A stretch of DNA of 64,000 nt from Rouxiella badensis (lineage in GTDB: Bacteria; Pseudomonadota; Gammaproteobacteria; Enterobacterales; Enterobacteriaceae), in NCBI RefSeq assembly GCF_002093665.1, contig NZ_MRWE01000021.1:1-64000 (forward strand), written 5' to 3'. Positions 40,323 to 53,630 of this stretch are shown here, piece by piece; the stretch's first letter is position 1; every line of letters begins with the position of its first letter. A model generated the notes under the pieces. That model searched no databases. It saw only the letters and a program-made list of their open reading frames with translations, and was not told where the DNA came from. The position numbers and the translations under genes were made by a program.

Positions 40323-43300
40323 TTGAGCCAGGAATATACAGAAGATAAAGACGTTACCCTGAAAAAACTCAGCAGCAGCCGCCGTATTCTGGAGGCCTTG
40401 CTGGTTGTGGTAGCGGTGTTTGCTGTTTACCTTATGGCAGCACTACTCAGTTTCAATCCGTCCGACCCGAGCTGGTCTCAAACCTCTTGGCACGGTCCTA
40501 TCCATAATTTGGGTGGCGGTGTCGGAGCCTGGATGGCCGATACGCTATTCTTCATTTTTGGCGTGTTGGCGTATGCCATTCCGCCAATCATGATCTGCCT
40601 TTGCTGGGCCTCTTTCCGCCAGCGAGACAGTCAGGAATATATCGACTTTTTCACTCTGTCATTACGTCTGATAGGGACGCTGGCGCTCGTTATTACGTCA
40701 TGCGGTCTTGCGTCACTTAACATTGATGACCTCTATTACTTCGCTTCTGGCGGCGTGATAGGCAGTCTGCTGGGCACAGCCATGACGCCGTGGTTCAACA
40801 ACGTAGGGGGCACGCTGGTGCTGCTTTGCGTGTGGGCCGCCGGTCTGACGCTGTTTACCGGCTGGTCATGGCTGACGATCGCCGAGAAAATTGGCGGCGC
40901 GGTGCTAGGGGTGACCACCTTTATGACCAACCGCTCTCGCCGTGACGACGACTACGACTACGACGATCGCCATGACCATGACGATCCGCTGCTGGACGAC
41001 GAAGAACATCCTGTTCGCGCGCCGGTTTCCGCTGCGCCAGCGGTTGCTGTGTCTGCCGCCGCTCTGGCTGCCGAAGACGATGACGTCCTGTTCTCCGCGC
41101 CTTCAGTGCACGGCACGCCGGTCGCACCTCAGGCCGCTGCAGCGGTTAATGCTGCGCCGCAGTCTGAGGTTGAGCCGGTCGCCCCTGTGCATCAGGAACC
41201 TGCTGCCGTCACGCCGGCACCTGTGCAGCCACAGGCCCCGGTACAGCAGTATTCATCTGTTCAACAGGTCTCTGTGCAACCTTTACCCGTGCAACAGCAG
41301 GCACCGACGCCGGCCGTCAACGATGCGCAACAGCCTGGACATCCAGAAACGCCACCGCTTTACAGCTTCGAATTGCCGGAAGAAACGCCTGCACCGAGAA
41401 ACGTTCAGCCTTCCGCGACTTCTCGTCGCTTTGATGAGCCGCAGTTGGGCGACTGGAATCAGGTCACTGAACCGCATCACGAGCGTTCACCGTTTGATTT
41501 CAATGCTGCTCCAGAAGTGGCGAGTATTGCCGCAACGGCGGCGCTGGCAACCGGTTTGGCGCAGGCAGGGAAATCTGCCGCCGCCGAGGCTGGCAATACC
41601 TTTATGCCCGCGTTCAGCGCAGTCAGTGATGAGAATCCGCAAATCAAGAAAGGCTTCGGCCCTGAGCTACCTCGTCCGAATCCTGTCAAGCTGCCAACGC
41701 GCCGTGAGCTAGCTTCCTATGGCATCAAGCTGCCGTCGCAACGTATCGCCGAGCAGCAGGAGCAGGAAGCCGCACGCCGTGCGCAGGAAGCACAGGCTCA
41801 GCAAGAGCAGGCTGCATCCCACTCGGTTGAGGACCAAGAGGCGATGCAGGAAGCCGCGCTCAGGCAGGCATTTGTCGATCAACAGAATCAGCGCTACGGC
41901 CAGACCGAAAGCCAGGCTTTCGAACAGGCAAGCGAAGAAACAGTAGACGATGAAGATGCGCTGTTACAGGCTCAACTGCGTCAGGAATTTGCCGCACGTG
42001 AGCAGGCGCGTTACCAAACTGCCGAACCTGAGCAGGCGCACGTTCAGCCTTATCAGGAGACCACTTTCCGTCAGGAAGTGCCTCAGTACGATCAGGCTGC
42101 GCGCGTGAGCCCGGTGTCGAGCCAGAATATTAGCACCCACGACGCCTTCAATTTCTCTCCGATGGCTGACTTGGTTGACGATACGCCGGTCGAGCCGCTA
42201 TTTACGCTCTCTCCGCAGGTTGATGAGTCAAGGCAACCTTCTGCCTACAGTCAAAGTGCACCTTCTGCGCCGATTGAGACTTCGCAGCCCGTCGAGCCGC
42301 AGAAACCGCAGATGGACAGCCTAATTCACCCTGCGTTGATGCGTAACGAGCATCCTGTCAGCAGACCGACCACGCCATTGCCAAGCCTTGATCTCCTGAC
42401 CTCGGCCCCGGCAACGGAAGAACCGGTCGACATGTTTGCGCTTGAGCAAACGGCGCAGCTCATTGAAGCCCGTCTGAATGACTATCGCATCAAGGCCGAA
42501 GTGGTCGACAAGCTGCCTGGCCCAGTCATCACCCGTTTCGAACTTGATCTGGCACCGGGCGTAAAAGCGGCACGTATTTCAAACCTGTCTCGCGACCTCG
42601 CACGTTCACTGTCTACCGTGGCCGTACGTATCGTCGAGGTTATTCCAGGCAAGCCTTACGTCGGCCTGGAGCTGCCAAACAAAAAGCGTCAGACGGTTTA
42701 CCTGCGCGAAGTGCTCGATTGCCCGCAGTTTAAAAACGATCCCTCTCCGCTGACCGTGGTACTGGGTAAAGACATCGCCGGAGAACCGGTGGTGGCAGAC
42801 CTCGCGAAAATGCCTCACCTGCTGGTAGCCGGTACTACGGGTTCCGGTAAATCGGTGGGCGTTAACGCCATGATCCTCAGCATGCTGTATAAGGCCACGC
42901 CGGAAGACGTGCGCTTTATCATGATCGACCCGAAAATGCTCGAGCTGTCAGTGTATGAAGGCATCCCTCATCTGTTGACCGAAGTGGTCACTGATATGAA
43001 AGATGCCGCTAATGCGCTGCGCTGGTGTGTCGGTGAGATGGAGCGACGTTATAAGCTAATGTCGGCGCTTGGCGTGCGTAACCTTGCCGGTTACAACGAG
43101 AAGATTAAAGAAGCGGAAGCGATGGGATGGCCAATCCCTGATCCATTCTGGAAGCCTAGCGACAGCATGGGTCACGAGCCGAGAAAGCTCGGGAAAGAAC
43201 CGTTTATCGTCGTGCTGGTTGACGAGTTTGCCGACCTGATGATGACCGTAGGTAAAAAGGTCGAAGAACTGATTGCTCGTCTGGCGCAGAAAGCACGTGC

Positions 43301-43853
43301 GGCGGGTATTCACCTGGTTCTCGCGACCCAGCGTCCTTCGGTTGACGTTATCACCGGTCTAATCAAGGCAAATATCCCAACCCGTATCGCCTTTACGGTC
43401 TCGAGCAAAATCGACTCGAGGACTATACTCGATCAGGGCGGCGCGGAATCATTGCTGGGGATGGGTGACATGCTTTATATGGCCCCTAACTCATCGATTC
43501 CTATCCGCGTTCACGGCGCATTCGTTCGCGACCAGGAAGTGCACGCGGTCGTTCAAGACTGGAAAGCGCGCGGGCGTCCTCAATACATCGACAGCATTAT
43601 CAAGGGCGGTGAAGAGGGCGAAGGCGGCGCGGCCGGTTTGGAGGAGGGCGAGGAGCTTGATCCGTTATTCGATCAGGCCGTGGAGTTTGTGGTTGAAAAA
43701 CGTCGTGCATCGATCTCCGGCGTTCAGCGTCAGTTCCGCATCGGGTATAACCGTGCGGCGCGAATCGTTGAGCAAATGGAGGCGCAGTCTATTGTCAGTG
43801 CACCGGGACACAACGGTAACCGTGAAGTTCTTGCACCGCCTCCTCACGAATAA
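40323..43853 (+). CDS. ftsK: DNA translocase FtsK
   Basis: Couples division to chromosome segregation. It is 1176 residues from a TTG at 40323 ([16 protein letters not shown] matches E. coli MSQEYIEDKEVTL), with GGAG upstream. About four membrane helices lie in residues 20-180. A Gln/Pro/Ala-rich linker runs from roughly 200 to 690. The motor has Walker A GTTGSGKS at 837-844 and Walker B VDEFAD near 967. The gamma domain (about 1105-1176) ends [10 protein letters not shown]. coli FtsK is about 1329 residues; the missing length is in the linker. Confidence 0.96.
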   Translation: MSQEYTEDKDVTLKKLSSSRRILEALLVVVAVFAVYLMAALLSFNPSDPSWSQTSWHGPIHNLGGGVGAWMADTLFFIFGVLAYAIPPIMICLCWASFRQRDSQEYIDFFTLSLRLIGTLALVITSCGLASLNIDDLYYFASGGVIGSLLGTAMTPWFNNVGGTLVLLCVWAAGLTLFTGWSWLTIAEKIGGAVLGVTTFMTNRSRRDDDYDYDDRHDHDDPLLDDEEHPVRAPVSAAPAVAVSAAALAAEDDDVLFSAPSVHGTPVAPQAAAAVNAAPQSEVEPVAPVHQEPAAVTPAPVQPQAPVQQYSSVQQVSVQPLPVQQQAPTPAVNDAQQPGHPETPPLYSFELPEETPAPRNVQPSATSRRFDEPQLGDWNQVTEPHHERSPFDFNAAPEVASIAATAALATGLAQAGKSAAAEAGNTFMPAFSAVSDENPQIKKGFGPELPRPNPVKLPTRRELASYGIKLPSQRIAEQQEQEAARRAQEAQAQQEQAASHSVEDQEAMQEAALRQAFVDQQNQRYGQTESQAFEQASEETVDDEDALLQAQLRQEFAAREQARYQTAEPEQAHVQPYQETTFRQEVPQYDQAARVSPVSSQNISTHDAFNFSPMADLVDDTPVEPLFTLSPQVDESRQPSAYSQSAPSAPIETSQPVEPQKPQMDSLIHPALMRNEHPVSRPTTPLPSLDLLTSAPATEEPVDMFALEQTAQLIEARLNDYRIKAEVVDKLPGPVITRFELDLAPGVKAARISNLSRDLARSLSTVAVRIVEVIPGKPYVGLELPNKKRQTVYLREVLDCPQFKNDPSPLTVVLGKDIAGEPVVADLAKMPHLLVAGTTGSGKSVGVNAMILSMLYKATPEDVRFIMIDPKMLELSVYEGIPHLLTEVVTDMKDAANALRWCVGEMERRYKLMSALGVRNLAGYNEKIKEAEAMGWPIPDPFWKPSDSMGHEPRKLGKEPFIVVLVDEFADLMMTVGKKVEELIARLAQKARAAGIHLVLATQRPSVDVITGLIKANIPTRIAFTVSSKIDSRTILDQGGAESLLGMGDMLYMAPNSSIPIRVHGAFVRDQEVHAVVQDWKARGRPQYIDSIIKGGEEGEGGAAGLEEGEELDPLFDQAVEFVVEKRRASISGVQRQFRIGYNRAARIVEQMEAQSIVSAPGHNGNREVLAPPPHE

Positions 43854-43865
43854 GTGGGGAGTTCT

Positions 43866-43889
43866 CAAGGGCCGCGAATGCGGCCCTTG
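43866..43889 (+). terminator. Hairpin after ftsK
   Basis: A perfect 10-bp stem CAAGGGCCGC/GCGGCCCTTG with a 4-nt loop, 12 nt after the ftsK stop, without a T run. A second small hairpin (CGAAGC...GCTTCG, 43948-43966) lies before lolA. Confidence 0.5.
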
Positions 43890-44060
43890 GCTATTTCAGC
43901 AAATGCAAAGAATCGTAAAAGCTAACCTTCTCAGACGATTGAGCTATCGAAGCGTCCCTTGCTTCGCTAAAGTTTAGCTCCTGGGGTTGTTTTCCCGGGT
44001 ATTCCCCCAATTGTTGGGAGAGGTCGTCTGTTCGCAATGGATTTTGAGGTAACAATAACA

Positions 44061-44672
44061 ATGAAGAAATTATTAGCCGTAAGCTGTTTATTGACCGCAT
44101 TTATTTCAGGATCTGTGCTGGCCGACGCCAGCAGCGATTTAAAGAGCCGCCTCGGTAAGCTGAATACCTTCCACGCCAGCTTTACGCAAACCGTAACCGG
44201 CGATGACGGTTCCAATATCCAGCAGGGAGAAGGCCAACTGTGGGTGAAGCGTCCGAACCTGTTTAACTGGCACATGACAACGCCGGACGAAAGCATTCTG
44301 GTTTCAGACGGTAAGACGCTGTGGTTCTACAACCCGTTCGTTGAGCAGGTAACGGCGACCTGGCTTAAAAATGCCACCGGCAATACGCCGTTCATGCTGA
44401 TTACTCGTAACGACAGCAGCGACTGGGCAAAATATAACGTTTCGCAAAAGGGGGATGACTTCAATCTGACTCCGAAATCGGCGACCGGTAACCTGAAGCA
44501 ATTCTCAATTACCGTCACCCCGACCGGCACCATCAAAAGCTTTACCGCGATTGAACAAGACGGGCAGCGTAGCGCCTACGCGCTGAAGGGCGAGCCAAAT
44601 GCCGCCGTCGATGATGCTAAATTTAAATTTACTCCGCCTAAAGGCGTCACGCTGGACGATCAGCGTCAGTGA
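44061..44672 (+). CDS. lolA: Outer-membrane lipoprotein carrier LolA
   Basis: A periplasmic chaperone that carries lipoproteins from LolCDE to LolB. The 203-residue precursor has a 21-residue signal peptide (cleavage after GSVLA). Conserved parts are [22 protein letters not shown] and [12 protein letters not shown]. The ATG at 44061 has GAGGT upstream. rarA starts 8 nt after its stop. Confidence 0.96.
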   Translation: MKKLLAVSCLLTAFISGSVLADASSDLKSRLGKLNTFHASFTQTVTGDDGSNIQQGEGQLWVKRPNLFNWHMTTPDESILVSDGKTLWFYNPFVEQVTATWLKNATGNTPFMLITRNDSSDWAKYNVSQKGDDFNLTPKSATGNLKQFSITVTPTGTIKSFTAIEQDGQRSAYALKGEPNAAVDDAKFKFTPPKGVTLDDQRQ

Positions 44673-44679
44673 GGACTTG

Positions 44680-46023
44680 GTGAGCAATCTGTCACTCGAT
44701 TTTTCCCACAATGAGTTTCAGCCACTGGCCGCAAGAATGCGGCCGGTAACGCTGGCTGAATATATTGGTCAGCAGCATCTGCTGGCTCCCGGAAAACCTT
44801 TGCCGCGCGCTATCGAGGCGGGGCAACTGCACTCCATGATCCTGTGGGGACCGCCGGGAACGGGAAAAACGACGCTGGCCGAGCTCATTGGTCGCTACGC
44901 CAATGCCGACGTTGAACGCATTTCTGCGGTGACGTCCGGCATCAAAGAGATCCGCGAGGCGATTGAGCGAGCGCGTCAGAACCGTGACGTAGGCCGCCGC
45001 ACCATTCTGTTCGTTGACGAGGTCCATCGTTTCAACAAAAGTCAGCAGGATGCTTTTTTGCCGCACATTGAAGACGGCACCATCACCTTCATTGGCGCGA
45101 CAACCGAGAACCCTTCGTTTGAGCTTAACTCCGCACTGCTGTCACGTGCCCGCGTTTATCTGCTGAAAGCCTTGACCCCAGACGATATCGAGAAGGTTAT
45201 CGATCAGGCGATGAGCAATGCCGACCGTGGCTATGCGGGGCAAAATATTCGTATTCCGCCGCAGACGCGCCGTATGTTGGCCGAGTTGGTTAACGGTGAT
45301 GCTCGCCGAGCGTTGAACAGCGTCGAAATGATGGCGGATATGGCCGAAGTCGATGCTAACGGGGTAAGAATACTGACGCCGGAGCTGCTGAAAGAGATCT
45401 CGGGCGAGCGCAGCGCACGTTTCGATAACAAGGGCGATCGCTATTACGATTTGATTTCTGCGCTGCATAAATCAGTGCGCGGTTCGGCACCCGATGCGGC
45501 GCTGTACTGGTATGCACGGATTATTACCGCCGGGGGTGACCCGCTTTACGTGGCAAGGCGTCTGTTGGCTATCGCGTCCGAAGACGTCGGCAACGCCGAT
45601 CCGCGCGGTATGCAGGTGGCGATAGCTGCCTGGGACTGCTTCACCCGCGTTGGTCCGGCGGAGGGTGAAAGGGCTATCGCTCAGGCCATCGTGTATCTTG
45701 CCTGCGCGCCGAAGAGCAATGCCGTTTACACCGCCTTCAAAGCCGCGATGCGTGACGCCAAAGAGCAGGCCGATTTTGACGTGCCTGAACATCTGCGCAA
45801 TGCGCCGACCAAGCTGATGAAAGAAATGGGCCTCGGGGCAGAGTACCGCTACGCGCACGACGAACCCAACGCCTATGCCGCTGGCGAGAACTATTTCCCC
45901 CCTGAGATGGCCAAAACGCAGTACTATTATCCGTCCGCACGCGGCATGGAAGGAAAAATCGGAGAAAAGCTGGCGTGGTTGGCTGAACAAGATCAAAATA
46001 GCCCGACAAAACGCTACCGATAA
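44680..46023 (+). CDS. rarA: Replication-associated recombination protein RarA
   Basis: AAA+ ATPase (MgsA family) acting at stalled replication forks. It has 447 residues from a GTG at 44680 (VSNLSLDF), which gives the exact E. coli start and length; GAGGAC at the lolA stop serves as the ribosome site. Walker A GPPGTGKT is at 57-64 and Walker [11 protein letters not shown] follows. lolA-rarA-serS is the E. coli order. Confidence 0.96.
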   Translation: MSNLSLDFSHNEFQPLAARMRPVTLAEYIGQQHLLAPGKPLPRAIEAGQLHSMILWGPPGTGKTTLAELIGRYANADVERISAVTSGIKEIREAIERARQNRDVGRRTILFVDEVHRFNKSQQDAFLPHIEDGTITFIGATTENPSFELNSALLSRARVYLLKALTPDDIEKVIDQAMSNADRGYAGQNIRIPPQTRRMLAELVNGDARRALNSVEMMADMAEVDANGVRILTPELLKEISGERSARFDNKGDRYYDLISALHKSVRGSAPDAALYWYARIITAGGDPLYVARRLLAIASEDVGNADPRGMQVAIAAWDCFTRVGPAEGERAIAQAIVYLACAPKSNAVYTAFKAAMRDAKEQADFDVPEHLRNAPTKLMKEMGLGAEYRYAHDEPNAYAAGENYFPPEMAKTQYYYPSARGMEGKIGEKLAWLAEQDQNSPTKRYR

Positions 46024-46108
46024 ATTTGCTGTTGCGGTAAGGTTATCGCTGATAACTCTTTGACATGCTGCCGTTTCAGGCAGTATGTGCCATCAAAATT
46101 TTATTTAA

Positions 46109-47422
<1,314 letters not shown>

Positions 47423-47791
47423 TTTACCGGGTAAAGAATCCCCTTCCCTTGCATTCACAAAGGCCGATCGCTTACACGATTGGCCTTTGTTTTTAGGCGT
47501 AAGGGAACAGGGCAGAGCGATGATCTTCATCGGCGATATTTTTTAATCGAAACGGGAATACAACTTAAATATTTATCAAATATCTAGCGCGCCTGTTGAA
47601 TAAATCCCTTACTTATCATTTTGATACCCATTTTTTATTTTTGACACTTAGCGGCAACGTTTAGTGATTGATTAGTTATTTAAATCATAGAAATACAGAT
47701 TGTGCGGCGGAGTGATTTCGCCCAATTGACTTTTATCCGGCCAGTGGCATTATGCGCGCAATTTCATCGTATTTCTGGTCGCTCATTCCCT
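47423..47791. other. serS-ycaD intergenic region
   Basis: A 369-bp gap with the serS terminator, then AT-rich sequence that should hold the ycaD promoter. In E. coli dmsABC and ycaC lie here; no remnant of them is visible. The in-frame extension of ycaD back to 47702 has no conserved residues. Confidence 0.55.
47458..47494 (+). terminator. Intrinsic terminator of serS
   Basis: CAAAGGCC with GGCCTTTG as outer stem, an inner ATCG/CGAT pair, then TTTTT. Confidence 0.85.
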
Positions 47792-48937
47792 ATGTCTGCT
47801 TACTCTCGCCCGGTGCTATTGCTGCTCTGTGGCCTTTTACTGTTGACCGTGTCCATTGCGGTTTTGAGCACCCTCGTCCCTTTATGGCTGACGCATGAAG
47901 CCCTGCCCACCTGGAAAGTTGGGCTGGTAAGTTCTTCATACTATGCAGGTAATTTAGTCGGCACGCTGATAGCGGGCCGCCTGATTAAACGCCTGGGCTT
48001 TAACGTCAGTTATCAGCTTTCCTGCATTCTTTTCGCCGTGGCGACCGCCGGTCTGGCACTGTCTGTGAATTTCTTGGGCTGGATAAGCTGGCGTTTTATG
48101 GCCGGTGTGGGCTGTGCGTTAATCTGGGTAGTCGTTGAGAGCGCATTGCTGCGTAGCGGCACGGTTAAAAATAGGGGGCAGCTGCTTGCCGCCTATATGA
48201 TTGTCTATTATATCGGCACCGTAGCCGGGCAACTGCTGCTGGGCAAAGTCTCGACCGAACTGTTTACCGTTATCCCGTGGGTAACCGGACTGATTGTGGT
48301 CGCTATGCTGCCACTGCTGTTTGCGCACATCGCCAATCAGGACAGCGAACAGCCACACATCTCTATTTGGCCTATGTTCAAACGCCGCAGCGCCCGTCTG
48401 GGCATTAACGGCTGTGTGATTTCGGGTATTGTACTGGGTTCATTATACGGCCTGATGCCGCTGTTCCTGGCTCATCGCGGGTTAAGCGATGCGGACGTCG
48501 GTTACTGGATGGCACTGCTGGTAAGTTCCGGCATTATCGGTCAGTGGCCGGTTGGGCGTCTCGCTGACCGCTATGGTCGTTTGACGGTGCTGCGGGTTCA
48601 GGTGTTTGTGGTCATTCTGGGCAGTATCGCCATGCTCAGCGGCTATGCAATGGCGCCCGCGTTGTTCATCCTCGGCTGTGCAGGCTTTACGCTGTATCCG
48701 GTAGCGATGTCTTGGGCCTGTGAAAAGGTGAACCCCGACGAGCTGGTCGCCATGAATCAGGCGTTGCTGATGAGTTATACCATCGGAAGCCTGGCCGGTC
48801 CTTCAATGACTGCAATGCTGATGCAGAACTACTCTGACCGCGTACTGTTTGTGATGATAGCCGCGGTGGCGTTGGTCTACCTGGTGATGCTGCTGCGCAA
48901 GGCGGACCATCAGTCTACCCCTGTTGCCACTGCCTGA
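47792..48937 (+). CDS. ycaD: MFS transporter YcaD
   Basis: A 381-residue inner-membrane protein with twelve predicted helices and MFS motif A-like loops ([10 protein letters not shown] and [14 protein letters not shown]). Substrate unknown. N-terminal [19 protein letters not shown] resembles E. coli YcaD. The ATG at 47792 was chosen over in-frame upstream starts because the membrane protein begins there; the ribosome site is weak. Confidence 0.88.
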   Translation: MSAYSRPVLLLLCGLLLLTVSIAVLSTLVPLWLTHEALPTWKVGLVSSSYYAGNLVGTLIAGRLIKRLGFNVSYQLSCILFAVATAGLALSVNFLGWISWRFMAGVGCALIWVVVESALLRSGTVKNRGQLLAAYMIVYYIGTVAGQLLLGKVSTELFTVIPWVTGLIVVAMLPLLFAHIANQDSEQPHISIWPMFKRRSARLGINGCVISGIVLGSLYGLMPLFLAHRGLSDADVGYWMALLVSSGIIGQWPVGRLADRYGRLTVLRVQVFVVILGSIAMLSGYAMAPALFILGCAGFTLYPVAMSWACEKVNPDELVAMNQALLMSYTIGSLAGPSMTAMLMQNYSDRVLFVMIAAVALVYLVMLLRKADHQSTPVATA

Positions 48938-48970
48938 ATTATCAATCAGTTAACAGGAAAACTCATTTTC

Positions 48971-49049
48971 GTCGCAACAAGGCGGCAAGAGAACTCATCC
49001 CGATGAGCTGATATAGGTCAGTGATTCGGGTGATTGAGCGCAGCCAACC
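48971..49049. repeat. ERIC-like element, variant A
   Basis: In the gap between convergent ycaD and pflA. Its reverse complement (TTGGCTGCGCTCAATCACCCG, shortened here, then ATCACTGACC, CAGCTCATCGGG and TTGCCGCCTTGTTGC) aligns with the 12078-12166 copy in the core and with the tandem array at the ends. Central stem CCCGA/TCGGG fits the ERIC design. Confidence 0.7.
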
Positions 49050-49076
49050 CGGCTGCGGCTCCAGAGACCAGGGACT

Positions 49077-49817
49077 TTAGTACATCACTTTGTGGCCGTA
49101 GCCTTCTAAAATTCCCTTCACCCTATCCATAATCTCTTTCGTCGGCGGACTCACGCCATCTAGCCCATACTTCTCGCCCATCGCAGTCCATTTATGCTTG
49201 CCAAGCTCGTGATACGGCAGCAGCTCAATCTTCTCGATGTTGGTCATGTCTTTGGTAAATTCACCGAGTTTATGCGCCGACTCATCATCGTCTGACCAGC
49301 CGGGAACCACGACATAGCGGATCCAGGTGCGCTGATTGCGTTTTGCCAGATACTGCGCAAACTCCAGCGTACGGTGATTTGATACGCCGACCAGCTTCTG
49401 GTGGACTTCGTCATTCATCTGCTTGAGGTCAAGCATCACCAGGTCGGTCGCGTCGATCAGTTCATCAATGACCGGATCATAACGGCGCACAAAGCCGTTG
49501 GTGTCGAGGCAGGTGTTAATCCCCTCGGTATGGCATGCGCGGAACCAGTCGCGAACAAACTCTGCCTGCAAAATGGCCTCACCGCCCGAGGCCGTCACGC
49601 CGCCACCGGAAGCGTTCATAAAGTGGCGATAGCTCACCACCTCTTTCATCAGGTCTTCAACATTGATCTCTTTACCGCCGTGAGTGTCCCACGTATCGCG
49701 ATTGTGGCAATACATGCAACGCATCAGGCAGCCCTGAAAGAAGACGATAAAACGGATACCGGGACCGTCAACGGTACCGCAAGATTCGTAGGAGTGGATG
49801 CGACCTTGAACAGACAT
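49077..49817 (-). CDS. pflA: Pyruvate formate-lyase activating enzyme
   Basis: A radical SAM enzyme that makes the glycyl radical on PflB. It has 246 residues. The 4Fe-4S cysteines are Cys30, Cys34 and Cys37 ([11 protein letters not shown]), followed by [14 protein letters not shown], the SAM-binding GGE motif. It lies 76 nt after pflB, with a terminator-like hairpin between them. Confidence 0.97.
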   Translation of the reverse strand: MSVQGRIHSYESCGTVDGPGIRFIVFFQGCLMRCMYCHNRDTWDTHGGKEINVEDLMKEVVSYRHFMNASGGGVTASGGEAILQAEFVRDWFRACHTEGINTCLDTNGFVRRYDPVIDELIDATDLVMLDLKQMNDEVHQKLVGVSNHRTLEFAQYLAKRNQRTWIRYVVVPGWSDDDESAHKLGEFTKDMTNIEKIELLPYHELGKHKWTAMGEKYGLDGVSPPTKEIMDRVKGILEGYGHKVMY

Positions 49818-49839
49818 TGCGGGTGTTCTCCAATGTGAA

Positions 49840-49863
49840 AAGGCTCCACGTGAGCGGAGCCTT
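49840..49863 (-). terminator. Hairpin between pflB and pflA
   Basis: AAGGCTCC/GGAGCCTT with a TTTT run on the minus strand. It should lower pflA expression relative to pflB, in line with the catalytic need for the activase. Confidence 0.7.
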
Positions 49864-49893
49864 AAAGAACGAAGCGATTAACTCATCACTCTC

Positions 49894-52176
49894 TTACAGC
49901 GTTTTAGTAAAGGTACGGGTAATCACGTCCTGCTGCTGTTCTTTGGTTAGTGAGTTGAAGCGTACTGCATAGCCTGAAACGCGGATAGTCAGCTGAGGGA
50001 ATTTCTCAGGATTTTCCATGGCCTCCAGCAGCATCTCGCGGTTCATTACGTTAACGTTCAGATGCTGACCGCCTTCGATAGACGATTCGTGATGGAAGTA
50101 ACCGTCCATCAGACCCGCCAGATTGGCTTTACGCACGTCATCATCTTTACCCAGTGCGTTTGGCACAATGGAGAAGGTGTAGGAAATTCCGTCCTTCGCG
50201 TAGGCAAACGGCAGTTTGGCTACCGAGGTCAGAGAGGCAACCGCGCCTTTCTGGTCACGGCCATGCATTGGGTTAGCGCCTGGACCAAACGGTGCACCCG
50301 CGCGACGGCCGTCTGGGGTGTTACCGGTTTTCTTACCGTACACCACGTTTGAGGTGATGGTAAGCACTGACTGGGTCGCTACGGCATCGCGGTAGGTTGG
50401 CAGTTTCTGAATTTTCTTCATAAAACGTTCAACCAGGTCGCAGGCGATATCATCAACGCGTGAATCATTGTTACCGAACTGTGGGTACTCGCCTTCGATT
50501 TTAAAGTCTACGGCAAGACCGTCTTCATCACGAATCGTGCTGACTTTGGCATACTTGATGGCCGCAAGTGAGTCGGCGGCGACTGAAAGCCCAGCAATAC
50601 CACAGGCCATGGTGCGATAGACGTCGCGGTCGTGCAGCGCCATCAGCGAGGCTTCATAGCTGTATTTGTCGTGCATGTAGTGAATACAGTTCAGTGCGGT
50701 CACATACTGTTTCGCCAGCCAGTCCATAAAGTGATCCATACGTTCCATCACTTTATCGTAGTCGAGAACCTCATCCATCATCGGCGCTTCTTTAGGGCCA
50801 ACCTGAATTTTCAGCTTTTCATCCACGCCGCCGTTAATGGCGTACAGCATAGTTTTCGCCAGATTAGCGCGTGCGCCAAAGAACTGCATCTGTTTGCCGA
50901 CAATCATCGGACTTACGCAGCAGGCGATTGCATAATCGTCATTGTTGAAATCCGGACGCATCAAATCATCGTTTTCATACTGAATGGATGAGGTGTCGAT
51001 AGACACTTTGGCGGCGTATTTCTTAAAGTTCACCGGCAGTTTTTCAGACCACAGGATGGTCATGTTTGGCTCCGGTGACGGACCCATGGTGTAGAGAGTA
51101 TTCAGGAAACGATAACTGTTTTTAGTCACTAAAGTACGGCCGTCTACGCCCATCCCGGCGAGAGACTCAGTCGCCCAGATTGGGTCACCGGAGAACAGCT
51201 CGTCATATTCTGGCGTACGCAGGAAGCGCACCATGCGAAGTTTCATCACCAGATGGTCAATCAGCTCCTGCGCCTGCTCTTCGTTCAGCTTACCGGCCTT
51301 GATGTCGCGCTCGATAAAGATATCGAGGAAGGTGGACACGCGGCCAAACGACATGGCTGCACCGTTCTGCGATTTTACTGCGGCGAGGTAGCCGAAGTAG
51401 GTCCATTGAACGGCTTCTTGTGCACTGTTAGCCGGTCCTGAAATGTCGAAACCGTATTTGGCGGCCATCTCTTTTATTTGAGCCAGCGCACGATGCTGTT
51501 CGGCAATCTCTTCGCGCAGTTGCAGCGTCATTTGCAGGTCTTCGCCATTTTCGAGACGAGATTGCAGAGACTGGAACTGGGCAAGTTTGTCAGCCATCAG
51601 GAAGTCGATACCGTAAAGCGCTACGCGACGATAGTCACCGATGATGCGTCCACGACCATAGGCATCAGGCAGACCGGTCAGTACACCGGATTTGCGGCAG
51701 TTAAGGATGTCTTTGGTGTAAACGTCAAATACGCCCTGATTATGGGTTTTACGGTATTCGGTGAAGACTTTTTTCAACTGTGGGTCAAGTTCGCGGCCAT
51801 AGACCTTACAGGAGCCTTCAACCATTTTGATGCCGCCAAACGGGATAATGGCACGTTTCAACGGCGCGTCGGTTTGCAGGCCGACGATGGCTTCCAGCGA
51901 TTTATTGATGTATCCCGCATCGTGCGAGGTAATGGTGGAGGCGAGGTCGGTATCGAAATCCACAGGCGCTTTGGTGGCGTTCTCCTGCTTGATACCCTCC
52001 ATGACGCTGTCCCAGAGGGTAGTGGTCGCTTGCGTTGCGCCAGCCAGGAAAGATTCGTCACCCTCGTAAGGGGCGTAGTTTTTCTGAATGAAGTCGCGAA
52101 CGTTAACTTCGGTCTGCCATTCTCCCGGGGTAAAATCTTGCCATGCAGAGGTCAATTTTTCATTGAGATTAGACAT
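49894..52176 (-). CDS. pflB: Formate acetyltransferase (pyruvate formate-lyase)
   Basis: Anaerobic enzyme that converts pyruvate and CoA to acetyl-CoA and formate. It has 760 residues. The catalytic adjacent cysteines are in [10 protein letters not shown] (about 419-420) and the glycyl radical residue is Gly735 in RVSGYAVRF. It follows focA in the focA-pflB operon. Confidence 0.98.
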   Translation of the reverse strand: MSNLNEKLTSAWQDFTPGEWQTEVNVRDFIQKNYAPYEGDESFLAGATQATTTLWDSVMEGIKQENATKAPVDFDTDLASTITSHDAGYINKSLEAIVGLQTDAPLKRAIIPFGGIKMVEGSCKVYGRELDPQLKKVFTEYRKTHNQGVFDVYTKDILNCRKSGVLTGLPDAYGRGRIIGDYRRVALYGIDFLMADKLAQFQSLQSRLENGEDLQMTLQLREEIAEQHRALAQIKEMAAKYGFDISGPANSAQEAVQWTYFGYLAAVKSQNGAAMSFGRVSTFLDIFIERDIKAGKLNEEQAQELIDHLVMKLRMVRFLRTPEYDELFSGDPIWATESLAGMGVDGRTLVTKNSYRFLNTLYTMGPSPEPNMTILWSEKLPVNFKKYAAKVSIDTSSIQYENDDLMRPDFNNDDYAIACCVSPMIVGKQMQFFGARANLAKTMLYAINGGVDEKLKIQVGPKEAPMMDEVLDYDKVMERMDHFMDWLAKQYVTALNCIHYMHDKYSYEASLMALHDRDVYRTMACGIAGLSVAADSLAAIKYAKVSTIRDEDGLAVDFKIEGEYPQFGNNDSRVDDIACDLVERFMKKIQKLPTYRDAVATQSVLTITSNVVYGKKTGNTPDGRRAGAPFGPGANPMHGRDQKGAVASLTSVAKLPFAYAKDGISYTFSIVPNALGKDDDVRKANLAGLMDGYFHHESSIEGGQHLNVNVMNREMLLEAMENPEKFPQLTIRVSGYAVRFNSLTKEQQQDVITRTFTKTL

Positions 52177-52273
52177 TTTGTACCTACCTTCTAATTTTGA
52201 TTTTTCAAGAAATTGCGTTATCGAGATAACTTGAAAACAAGTTTAAAAATTTTGAGACAAGCCGCGTCGGATA

Positions 52274-53131
52274 TTAGTGAGGCTGCTCATCACGGAGATA
52301 TATGACCCAGTAGGTCAGGCCGACCAGCAGACCACCGCCGATGATGTTGCCAATAGTCACTGGGATCAGATTGTCGACGATAAAGTTGGTGATATTGAGT
52401 TCGGCGAACTTCTCTGGTGCGCTGCCAACGGCTTGCCAGAAGCTGGCTGGCGCGAAACATTTGATGACGATGCCCAGTGGGATCATGAACATGTTGGCGA
52501 TGCTGTGTTCGAATCCGCTGGCAACGAACATCGCGACCGGCAGAATCATGGCGAACATTTTGTCCATCAGGCTGCGGCCCGAGTAGCTCATCCACACCGC
52601 AAGACAGACCATCAGATTGGCCAAAATGCCGAGGCAAACGGCCTCGATGAAGGTGTGATGCATTTTATGGTCGGCGGTTTGCAGTGCGTTGAGTCCCCAC
52701 AGACCGTTGTCGGTCATCATCATGCCGGAGAACCAGATCAACGCGACAAACAGCAACGCACCGATCAGATTACCGATATAAACATTTGCCCAGTTGCGTG
52801 CGAGCTGCCCCCAGGTAATTCGGCCACTGGCCTTGGCGATGACGATAAGCACGGTGGAGGTAAACAGGTCTGCGCCGCAGACCACCACCAGCATCAGGCC
52901 GAGTGAGAAACAGATGCCCCCAACCAGTTTTGCCAAGCCGAAAGGCACGGCGGCAGTGCCGGTGGTTGAGGTCAGGTAGAAAACAAAGGCTATCGAAATA
53001 AAGACGCCAGCGGTTATCGCCAGGAAAAAAGTTTTGATAGGTTGCTTAGTGGCTTTGTACACCCCTGCATCTTCAGCAACTTTTGCTGTGGCAGCGGGTA
53101 ATAATAAATTGAAGGGGTTGTCAGCGTTCAC
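52274..53131 (-). CDS. focA: Formate channel FocA
   Basis: A pentameric inner-membrane formate channel: 285 residues with six helices. FNT-family motifs include LGILANLMVCLAVWMSYSG (central pore helix) and GFEHSIANMF, where His is the conserved pore residue. The N-terminus (NADNPFNLLLPAATAKVAEDAG) differs little from E. coli. First gene of focA-pflB, with a 97-nt gap to pflB. Confidence 0.97.
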   Translation of the reverse strand: MNADNPFNLLLPAATAKVAEDAGVYKATKQPIKTFFLAITAGVFISIAFVFYLTSTTGTAAVPFGLAKLVGGICFSLGLMLVVVCGADLFTSTVLIVIAKASGRITWGQLARNWANVYIGNLIGALLFVALIWFSGMMMTDNGLWGLNALQTADHKMHHTFIEAVCLGILANLMVCLAVWMSYSGRSLMDKMFAMILPVAMFVASGFEHSIANMFMIPLGIVIKCFAPASFWQAVGSAPEKFAELNITNFIVDNLIPVTIGNIIGGGLLVGLTYWVIYLRDEQPH

Positions 53132-53199
53132 ATTAACTCTCTCTTATGAAGGGCCATGCACTGCAAGAAAGATATTAGCAACGTAGTGTAGTTGAGATA

Positions 53200-53213
53200 T
53201 TGATTTGGATCAT
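53200..53213. promoter_or_regulatory. FNR-like site upstream of focA
   Basis: TTGAT-TTGG-ATCAT matches the FNR consensus TTGAT-N4-ATCAA except at the last base. Its centre is about 75 bp before the focA start. Confidence 0.6.
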
Positions 53214-53569
53214 AAGTCGGGTCTGAACGAGGGAGTGTTGCGGGATTTTAATACGTAGTTTTATAGTTAACCTTATGATTTTTAATGTAAAAAAACTTTT
53301 TAATTCTTGCAAAAAATGTTGAAGGTAACCTGAGGTTATTGCGCTTGTTCATTGAATTATATGCAATAATCAGAAATTACCCTGCGGTACGAACCTTTGG
53401 GGCTGTCTGTTATTTTGAAATATAAAAGTGCCGCTTTGCAGCGTATTTTAATGTCAGGGAGCAATTTTGCGATATTTAACGCTTGTTTGCTCGGAGAGTC
53501 AAAGCAGTTAAACCAATTTTTTTTTTCACTGGAATCGAGGTCGTGAAAACCGGCTTATTTTTCATAACG

Positions 53570-53603
53570 TACTAATAAAAAACCGGCAGTTTCCCGCCGG
53601 TTT
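53570..53603 (-). terminator. Intrinsic terminator of ycaO
   Basis: An 8-bp stem AAACCGGC/GCCGGTTT followed on the minus strand by TTTTTATTAG, 28 nt past the ycaO stop. Confidence 0.88.
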
Positions 53604-53630
53604 GATGGAGTCAATGATCAGGCTGAAGCC

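Larger units (their letters stand above)
53132..53630 (-). promoter_or_regulatory. focA-pflB control region
   Basis: A 499-bp AT-rich gap between ycaO and focA. It contains an FNR-like site (53200-53213), a TAACCT-G-AGGTTA palindrome (53326-53338) and several A/T tracts that could bind IHF. E. coli has multiple FNR/ArcA/IHF-dependent promoters in this position. I see no gene in it. Confidence 0.6.

Noticed and set aside
51478-52194. 238-residue plus-strand frame inside pflB
   Set aside because: Antisense to pflB, without a ribosome site or recognisable domain.
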